This document shows, one piece after another, positions 7,224 to 10,622 of a stretch of 10,622 bases of DNA. Within the stretch, counting starts at the first letter, position 1. Each line of letters opens with the position of its first letter. Below the pieces are notes generated by a model that worked only from the letters and a program-made list of their open reading frames with translations, ran no database searches and was not told the DNA's origin. Source of the DNA: UBA2137 sp050251555 (GTDB lineage: Bacteria; Pseudomonadota; Alphaproteobacteria; Micavibrionales; Micavibrionaceae); assembly GCA_050251555.1 (NCBI GenBank), contig JBFWMN010000058.1:1-10622 (forward strand). The letters run 5' to 3'. The position numbers and the translations under genes were made by a program.

Positions 7224-7287
7224 AAAGCGGTCTCTTTTTCTTTAATCGGTGATTTTTTGCGATTTTTTGCACATAAAGCGATTTATA
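7224..7287 (-). promoter_or_regulatory. Leader of the RloA/RloB operon with repeats and a 10-codon upstream ORF
   Basis: GATTTTTTGC is tandemly duplicated (7251-7260, 7261-7270). CATAAAGCG, which includes the complement of the start codon, occurs at 7221-7229 and 7272-7280. On the minus strand the distal copy opens a short frame, MCKKSQKITD, beginning at 7274 and ending in TAA before the RloA-like start. TATAAAT (7287-7281) is a possible -10, but no convincing -35 is seen. Whether the small frame is translated is unknown. Confidence 0.4.
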
Positions 7288-7320
7288 GCAACAAAAATAA
7301 TTTTATCTTTGCGAAGGAGC

Positions 7321-7349
7321 TTGACAAAACTTACGAATAGTTTTCTAAT
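7321..7349 (+). promoter_or_regulatory. Strong sigma-70 promoter for the YegP-like gene
   Basis: A perfect TTGACA (7321-7326) and TCTAAT (7344-7349, one mismatch from TATAAT) are separated by the ideal 17 bp. Transcription would start near 7356 and run through a roughly 150-nt structured leader to the YegP-like start at 7510. This is the best sigma-70 match in the window and is divergent from the RloA/RloB operon. Confidence 0.7.
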
Positions 7350-7360
7350 AAGGCCCTGCC

Positions 7361-7399
7361 AAAAGCAGAAAAGGCCACTTGCCCTAAGGCGAGTGGCCT
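7361..7399 (-). terminator. Terminator-like hairpin in the island intergenic region
   Basis: AGGCCACTTGCC (7372-7383) pairs with GGCGAGTGGCCT (7388-7399) over 12 bp, with one non-Watson-Crick position and a 4-nt loop. On the minus strand it is followed by TTTCTGCTTTT, as a Rho-independent terminator would be. On the plus strand no T-tract follows, so there it is a leader hairpin. It could stop antisense transcription from reaching the RloA/RloB operon, or be left from a lost minus-strand gene. Confidence 0.6.
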
Positions 7400-7509
7400 A
7401 CTGTAAGGGCGGAGCCCCTAGCTTTGTCTACAGCATTATAGATAGGTGGCCCTTGAGATAATGTCAAGCCATGAAGCTCCTCATGGTAATAGGAAGAAGG
7501 AATGCCAGA

Positions 7510-7677
7510 ATGGGTATTTTCGAAATCTTCACTGGCCGCGATGGTCAGTTTTATTGGCATCTTAAAGCTCCAAATGGGCAAGTTCTGTGTGTAAGCGAAG
7601 GCTATACGCAGAAGCACAATGCTCAAGCCGGAGTTGATGCTTGTAAAAAGTACGCGTCTACAGCTCTTGTAAGATAA
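7510..7677 (+). CDS. Small DUF1508/YegP-like protein
   Basis: The 55-residue product MGIFEIFTGRDGQFYWHLKA followed by a PNGQVLCVSEGY segment matches the compact DUF1508 (YegP-like) fold: an FEI-x-x-G-x-DGQ-x-x-x-x-LKA-x-NG repeat unit, then SEGY and a final helix with KK-A. Family members have one or two such units; this has one. Their biochemical function is not established. I place the start at ATG 7510 because GGAAGAAGGA lies directly upstream (7492-7501, 8-nt spacing) and homology begins there. An in-frame ATG at 7471 would add 13 residues without a ribosome-binding site. The gene has its own promoter (7321-7349) and terminator (7715-7743), so it is a separate unit within the island, transcribed away from the RloA/RloB pair. 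A role in the defence function is not shown. Confidence 0.8.
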   Translation: MGIFEIFTGRDGQFYWHLKAPNGQVLCVSEGYTQKHNAQAGVDACKKYASTALVR

Positions 7678-7714
7678 AGTTGGAAGCGCTGTGCTGACTA
7701 ATTAAATTTTTAAG

Positions 7715-7743
7715 TGGGGAGGGCGTAAGTCCTCCTCATTTTT
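7715..7743 (+). terminator. Rho-independent terminator after the YegP-like gene
   Basis: TGGGGAGG (7715-7722) pairs with CCTCCTCA (7731-7738) over 8 bp with one G-U, closing an 8-nt loop, followed by TTTTT (7739-7743). It lies 37 nt after the stop. The remaining island DNA to 7846 shows no gene; it contains the short inverted repeat GCTAAG (7806-7811) / CTTAGC (7828-7833) just inside the right att copy. Confidence 0.75.
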
Positions 7744-7846
7744 ATGAGCCGTAATATCGTGAAGGCATATGTGTATGCAGAAATTATAAATTGTCCCTCA
7801 TTGCAGCTAAGGCGCTATCTGCATTGGCTTAGCCTCTGATATGCGC

Positions 7847-7863
7847 TCCCTCCGGGCCCACCA
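7847..7863 (+). repeat. attR-like copy of the 17-bp tRNA 3'-end repeat
   Basis: The sequence is identical to 5170-5186, but the bases before it do not continue the tRNA, so it is not a second tRNA gene. It marks the right edge of the island. Confidence 0.88.
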
Positions 7864-7874
7864 CATCTTCGAAC

Positions 7875-7902
7875 TTGAACTCATCCAAAAAATCTGTATT
7901 GT
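7875..7902 (+). promoter_or_regulatory. Candidate promoter for the riboswitch-antiporter transcript
   Basis: TTGAAC (7875-7880) and TATTGT (7897-7902) are spaced by 16 bp and would start a transcript near 7909, exactly at the 5' edge of the aptamer. It sits 12 nt outside the right att copy, so integration did not disrupt it. Confidence 0.55.
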
Positions 7903-7910
7903 CGCGGCTG

Positions 7911-8041
7911 TTCCTATAGGGGAGTAACCGCCCTCCGCGCAGTTGTCACGCACAACGCGTAATGCGGAAGGGAAGACTGTCAACATACTTAGCCCGCAGG
8001 CTATGGCAGTTTTGGCTTCGGCTTGGTGAGACCTATGGCAT
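7911..8041 (+). promoter_or_regulatory. yybP-ykoY manganese riboswitch
   Basis: All hallmark blocks of the Mn2+-sensing yybP-ykoY aptamer appear in order. The first junction segment is TATAGGGGAGTA (7916-7927). A P2 stem joins CCGCCCTCCGC to GCGGAAGGG, with an inner GTTGT/ACAAC hairpin. The metal-binding loop is GTCAACATACTT (7979-7990). Further small hairpins follow (AGCC-GGCT). The closing segment is GGTGAGACCTATGG (8025-8038), whose CCTAT pairs with ATAGG to form P1. In other bacteria these riboswitches turn on Mn2+ exporters and related cation transporters (MntP, Alx/TerC, CaCA-type antiporters) when Mn2+ is high. The gene downstream is a CaCA-type antiporter, consistent with this. Confidence 0.9.
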
Positions 8042-8046
8042 CATCG

Positions 8047-8073
8047 TTCCCTTTCTCGGTCGGAAGGGGGAGG
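8047..8073 (+). promoter_or_regulatory. Candidate expression platform: hairpin covering a Shine-Dalgarno-like sequence
   Basis: CCCTTTC (8049-8055) pairs with GGAAGGG (8062-8068) over 7 bp (one G-U, extendable by two G-U pairs), locking the purine-rich run GGAAGGGGGAGG (8062-8073). An in-frame GTG lies at 8076. Placed 6 nt after the aptamer, this suggests translational control. The competing pairing that would release it was not resolved. Confidence 0.45.
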
Positions 8074-8120
8074 CGGTGTGTCATAAGTTTAACCGTTGTC
8101 CGACCCGGGTGCCCTTATCA

Positions 8121-9131
8121 ATGACTTTCTTTGGATGTGAACTTCTCCTTTCCCTTCTGATTATTCTTGCCGCTGCGGAAATTTTTACCAATGCGCTGGA
8201 GCATTTGGGTGACCGTCTGAAAATTTCGGAAGGTGTCACGGGTTCTTTGTTTGCGGCTGTCGGCACGGCGCTTCCTGAAACCATGGTACCTATTCTGGCG
8301 ATGGTGGCGGGTACGCAAAGCCAGAGTGTGAATGAGGAAATTAGTGTCGGGGCGATCCTTGGCGCACCTTTGATGCTGGGCACATTAACGACGTTTCTGA
8401 TGGCACTTGCCGCCATAAAAAAGCGCGGTTTTAAAGGACATATTCGCCCTGAAAAGACAGGCTTTGTCAGAGACATGTCGTTCTTCATTGTGGCGTTTTC
8501 GATTGCGGCGCTTGCCATGCTGGTCCCGCATGAACAAATCTATACGCGTATGCTGTTCAGTATGCTGTTGGTCTTGACCTATATTTTCTACATTATCTGC
8601 ACGTTTCGGGCATCACAGGGGTTGGTGCAGGACGGTCATGGCACGGAGGCGGGGCATAAATTGTTCCTGACGCATCTGCGTCTGAAAGAGTGCATGCCGG
8701 TGATCTACATGCAGCTTTTGCTGGGGTTGATCTTGCTGGTCGGGGGTGCCAAGGGCTTCATTCACGGTATTGAGGATGTCTCGAATGCGTTATCGGTGTC
8801 GCCGCTGATCCTGTCGCTTTTAATTATCCCGATTGCGACCTAGCTGCCCGAGAAGGTGAACAGTATCTTATGGATACGCAGAGGCAAAGACACTCTGGCC
8901 TTCGGCAATATTACGGGTGCGATGGTTTTTCAGGGTACCTTGCTGCCTGCGTTCGGTATTTTGCTGACGCCTTGGGAGTTACGCCATGATGTAACGCCCG
9001 GCATTATCATCACGTTGCTAGCGGCGATCTGGGTACGTTGCATGCATACGGAAAAAGCGGGGATCAGCATACGCGCCTTAATGGGCTGCGGGCTTCTTTA
9101 TGCCGTTTATCTGCTGGTCGCCTTGAATTAA
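8121..9131 (+). pseudogene. CaCA-family cation antiporter gene broken by one in-frame TAG
   Basis: The frame encodes a multi-pass membrane protein of the Ca2+:cation antiporter superfamily, 336 codons when read through. Hydrophobic helices run from residue 4 onward. The alpha-1 repeat contains GTALPETMVP (about residues 52-61), and alpha-2 contains SPLILSLLIIPIAT, a stop, then LPEKVNS. The TAG at 8841-8843 replaces what the surrounding motif suggests was Glu (GAG to TAG, one base). The same frame then continues with intact antiporter-like sequence (FGNITGAMVFQGTLLP) to TAA at 9131. The truncated 240-residue product would lack the second half of alpha-2 and so probably cannot transport. I chose ATG 8121, directly before the first helix; GTG 8076 is an in-frame alternative with the better ribosome-binding site. 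With a Mn2+ riboswitch upstream, the intact protein probably exported Mn2+ or a related cation. A sequencing error or amber readthrough is possible. Confidence 0.85.
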
Positions 9132-9134
9132 AAA

Positions 9135-9383
9135 TCAGTAATGCGGAGGTTTGTCGCGGGCAGCCATTTCGGAAACGGTCATGGCTTCGCGCTCGCGTTG
9201 ATCGGAAATTGTCGCGATATGGTCTTCCAACTGACTTTGTGTGCGGGAAAGACGGGCGTTCAAGCGCTTGATTTCTTTCCATTGGGTTTCCGCCAGATCG
9301 CTTAAGTCCCCGATCTGCTTTTCAGCGTGTGCCAGCGCGACTTCAAGTGCCGCAATTTTTTCATCCATTGTCGTATCAGCCAT
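9135..9383 (-). CDS. slyX: SlyX family protein
   Basis: The 82-residue protein is a small coiled-coil protein of the SlyX family. It has a long heptad-like helix covering residues 6-57 (ALEVALAHAEKQIGDLSDLA and ETQWKEIKRLNARLSRTQSQ), and it ends in the family hallmark DKPPHY. It has no known enzymatic role; SlyX was originally named for its position near slyD in E. coli. The usual length is about 70 residues, so the second Met (M6, MDEKIAAL) is a possible start. Neither start has a clear Shine-Dalgarno. The gene converges on the broken antiporter gene with only 3 bp between stops, and is divergent from the MAPEG gene across 52 bp. Confidence 0.88.
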   Translation of the reverse strand: MADTTMDEKIAALEVALAHAEKQIGDLSDLAETQWKEIKRLNARLSRTQSQLEDHIATISDQREREAMTVSEMAARDKPPHY

Positions 9384-9435
9384 AATGGGCTAGTTTTTAC
9401 TCTATTCTTTCAGCCAAAAGCAAAGGCATTTTATT

Positions 9436-9864
9436 ATGGCACTCCCACTCACCACTCTGCTTCTTCTCTGGGCTATCTTCGCGCAAGGCTTTCTGGCAAT
9501 CCTGATTTTGTTCCGTTTACGCACCGTGCGTGTGGCTGCCTTTCGTAACGGAGAGGTCAAAGAGATCGCCCGCTATGATCCTGCAGGCTGGCCTGAAAAA
9601 GCACGCAACGTTCAAAATGCCTATGCCAATCAGTTTGAAATGCCCGTGCTGTTTTATGTGGCCTGTTTACTGGCGCTGCAATTCGGGCAAACGGGCTGGC
9701 TGATGGTGGTTTTTGCTTGGGCCTTTGTGGTCACGCGCTACATTCATGCAGGTGTTCATGTCACAACCAATAAGATCCGTCACCGCTTTCCAGCCTTTCT
9801 GGCGGGGGTGATCTGTCTCATCGTGATCTGGGTTTATCTGGCGCTGACGATTACGTTGGCCTAA
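9436..9864 (+). CDS. MAPEG family membrane protein
   Basis: The 142-residue protein has the four-helix layout of the MAPEG family (membrane-associated proteins in eicosanoid and glutathione metabolism). Helix 1 spans about residues 4-27, followed by a polar loop with RNGEVKEIARYDPAGWP. The conserved NQFEMPVLFYVACLLAL motif lies at about 66-82, followed by helix 3 and VVTRYIHAGVHVTTN (97-112), whose Arg-Tyr-x-His is typical. The last helix is at about 120-141. Bacterial members have glutathione-transferase or peroxidase-like activity in some cases, but the substrate cannot be told here. AAAGG lies 9 nt before the ATG. Its TAA overlaps the stop of the convergent HPt gene (shared CTAA), so no terminator separates them. 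Confidence 0.88.
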   Translation: MALPLTTLLLLWAIFAQGFLAILILFRLRTVRVAAFRNGEVKEIARYDPAGWPEKARNVQNAYANQFEMPVLFYVACLLALQFGQTGWLMVVFAWAFVVTRYIHAGVHVTTNKIRHRFPAFLAGVICLIVIWVYLALTITLA

Positions 9865-10208
9865 GCCATTTCTTTTTCGAGAAGGCAAGTGACTACGCTT
9901 TGTGCGTCACGGATTTGGTGAAAGAGATTTTGTAAGTCGTCTGACGGTCCTTCAAAATTCTGCTGAGCCTGAAAAGCAAGATCAGCCAGATGACGGGCAC
10001 CAAGATTGAGCGAGATCCCCTTTAAGGCATGTGCCGCTTTGCGGAAAGCGGGGCGTTCATCTTGTTCTAAAGTGGTGTGTAATTCCTCGACAAGGTTGGA
10101 AGAATCCTTGATAAATTCATTGAACAAGTCGGCTTCGAGTTCACGGTCATTTTCCGTGATATCGCGAAATTGCGTCAGATCAAGAATAGTGGGCAGAGAT
10201 GTCGTCAT
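9861..10208 (-). CDS. Stand-alone histidine phosphotransfer (HPt) protein
   Basis: The 115-residue protein is a single HPt domain. The phosphorylated histidine is H60 in AAHALKGISLNLGA (58-71), which matches the H-x-LKG-x-S-x-x-x-GA consensus. Flanking amphipathic helices (23-51, 72-115) would complete the four-helix bundle. HPt proteins pass phosphate between a hybrid histidine kinase and a response-regulator Asp. No kinase or output domain is attached. It is the second gene of a two-gene unit: its ATG overlaps the stop of the upstream receiver gene (ATGA), so translation is probably coupled; GAGAAG upstream is a weak ribosome-binding site. The neighbouring receiver protein is the obvious phosphorelay partner, though this is inferred from position only. 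The pathway served is unknown. Confidence 0.9.
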   Translation of the reverse strand: MTTSLPTILDLTQFRDITENDRELEADLFNEFIKDSSNLVEELHTTLEQDERPAFRKAAHALKGISLNLGARHLADLAFQAQQNFEGPSDDLQNLFHQIRDAQSVVTCLLEKEMA

Positions 10209-10612
10209 AGCTTATTCTTCTCAATATCTTCTCTTTTTTTGGCCAATTTCTTGATCATTTTGTAATCATCGACAACTCTAATCAATTCTTCTTTTTCGTA
10301 GGGTTTCACAATGAACCTTTTGGAACGGTTCTGGCGTGCTCTAATAATATCTTCTTTCGAATGATTGGCGCTGACCATGATGATGTAATGTTCAGGGTCT
10401 ATTTTATTGATTAATTGAGCGAATTCGTGGCCACTCAAGTCGGGAAGATCAATATCCAGCAGCAATATATCGGGACATTTTTCCATATAAAGAAGAAGCG
10501 CCTCAGCCGAAGAAGCGGCAATATAGACCGTATAGTCTTTAAGAATATACATGAGTAGCTTCTGGCTGAAGCGCTGATCCTCAACCGCCAGAATGACGGG
10601 TTTGGTACGCAT
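10205..10612 (-). CDS. Single-domain response regulator (CheY-like receiver)
   Basis: The 135-residue protein is a receiver domain with no output domain. The acidic pocket is E11/D12 (LAVEDQ), the phospho-acceptor is D53 (LLLDIDLPDLSG), the conserved hydroxyl is S81 (IMVSANHS), and the lysine is K103 (FIVKPY). A lysine/glutamate-rich tail of about 20 residues (KMIKKLAKKREDIEKNKL) follows the domain and may be helical. Such proteins act by protein contact or as phosphate shuttles; the overlapping HPt gene favours a phosphorelay. The start at 10612 fits the family, with MRTKPVILAVED as a natural N-terminus. Only 10 nt of upstream sequence is available and no ribosome-binding site is seen in it. 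The frame stays open to the window edge, so a longer or fused protein cannot be excluded. Confidence 0.9.
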   Translation of the reverse strand: MRTKPVILAVEDQRFSQKLLMYILKDYTVYIAASSAEALLLYMEKCPDILLLDIDLPDLSGHEFAQLINKIDPEHYIIMVSANHSKEDIIRARQNRSKRFIVKPYEKEELIRVVDDYKMIKKLAKKREDIEKNKL

Positions 10613-10622
10613 AGTGCGTTGC

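Larger units (their letters stand above)
5170..7863. mobile_element. Mini genomic island in tRNA-Ile2 carrying an RloA/RloB defence pair
   Basis: The element is bounded by exact 17-bp direct repeats, one completing the tRNA and one isolated. Its unit length is 2677 bp. It encodes an RloA-like ATPase, an RloB-like protein and a DUF1508/YegP-like protein, and its coding sequence is visibly AT-richer than dnaG, rpoD or the genes to the right. No integrase, excisionase or relaxase frame exists inside. It is therefore either a non-autonomous cassette mobilised by a recombinase elsewhere or the remnant of a larger island that lost its integrase. Boundaries are well supported; mobility is inference. 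Confidence 0.83.

Noticed and set aside
7384..7626. 80-codon minus-strand frame opposite the YegP-like gene
   Set aside because: It is antisense to a recognisable DUF1508 gene, ends inside a hairpin loop, and shows no domain or ribosome-binding site.
7744..7839. 31-codon plus-strand frame after the YegP-like terminator
   Set aside because: Its ATG directly follows the terminator T-tract, there is no ribosome-binding site, and the peptide is unremarkable.
7847..7863. A second, truncated tRNA gene
   Set aside because: Only the last 17 nt match; no D arm, anticodon arm or full T arm precedes them. It is an att copy.
7962..8120. Extension of the antiporter frame back to ATG 7962
   Set aside because: This stretch overlaps the yybP-ykoY aptamer, and the peptide shows no antiporter features before residue 54. 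The frame is open by chance.
8856..9131. A separate 91-codon membrane protein starting at GTG 8856
   Set aside because: It is the same frame as the antiporter after the TAG and continues its alpha-2 motif, so it is the 3' part of the broken gene.
1..10622. CRISPR array or long tandem repeats
   Set aside because: No regularly spaced repeats were seen; only the short repeats reported above.

Overview
This window reads as a chromosomal segment of an alphaproteobacterium. The evidence is the adjacent dnaG and rpoD genes, an RpoD with a large acidic insert, an alphaproteobacterial-type tRNA-Ile2(CAU), moderate GC, and SlyX, MAPEG and HPt/receiver genes of that style. I cannot name a genus; a Micavibrio-like or Rhodospirillales-like lineage is only a guess.

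Layout. Positions 1-96 are the 3' end of an upstream gene, probably a YfbK-like von Willebrand factor A protein, followed by a Rho-independent terminator. Next come DNA primase (dnaG, 187-2025) and the housekeeping sigma factor (rpoD, 2168-4078) on the plus strand. Their 142-nt spacer carries a perfect 12-bp inverted repeat and a possible heat-shock-type promoter. A terminator at 4113-4139 separates rpoD from a convergent exported Ala/Pro-rich protein (4168-4893, minus).

The most interesting part is 5110-7863. A complete tRNA-Ile2(CAU) gene (5110-5186) is followed about 2.7 kb later by an exact 17-bp copy of its 3' end (7847-7863). Between these att-like repeats lies AT-richer DNA encoding a two-gene minus-strand operon and one small plus-strand gene. 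The operon is an RloA-like AAA ATPase followed by an RloB-like TOPRIM protein, the pair seen in AbiL/RloAB phage-defence systems. The small gene is a DUF1508/YegP-like protein with its own strong promoter and terminator. No integrase is present, so this looks like a minimal, non-autonomous or decayed defence island integrated at a tRNA.

Just outside the right att copy is a promoter and a clear yybP-ykoY manganese riboswitch (about 7911-8041). It precedes a Ca2+/cation antiporter-family membrane protein gene whose frame is broken by a single in-frame TAG at 8841, where the family context suggests Glu. A hairpin covering a Shine-Dalgarno-like sequence sits between aptamer and gene and could be the expression platform.

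The window ends with slyX (minus), a MAPEG-family membrane protein (plus), and a two-gene minus-strand signalling unit. In that unit a stand-alone receiver-domain protein overlaps a stand-alone HPt protein by 4 nt, which suggests part of a phosphorelay whose kinase and output are elsewhere.
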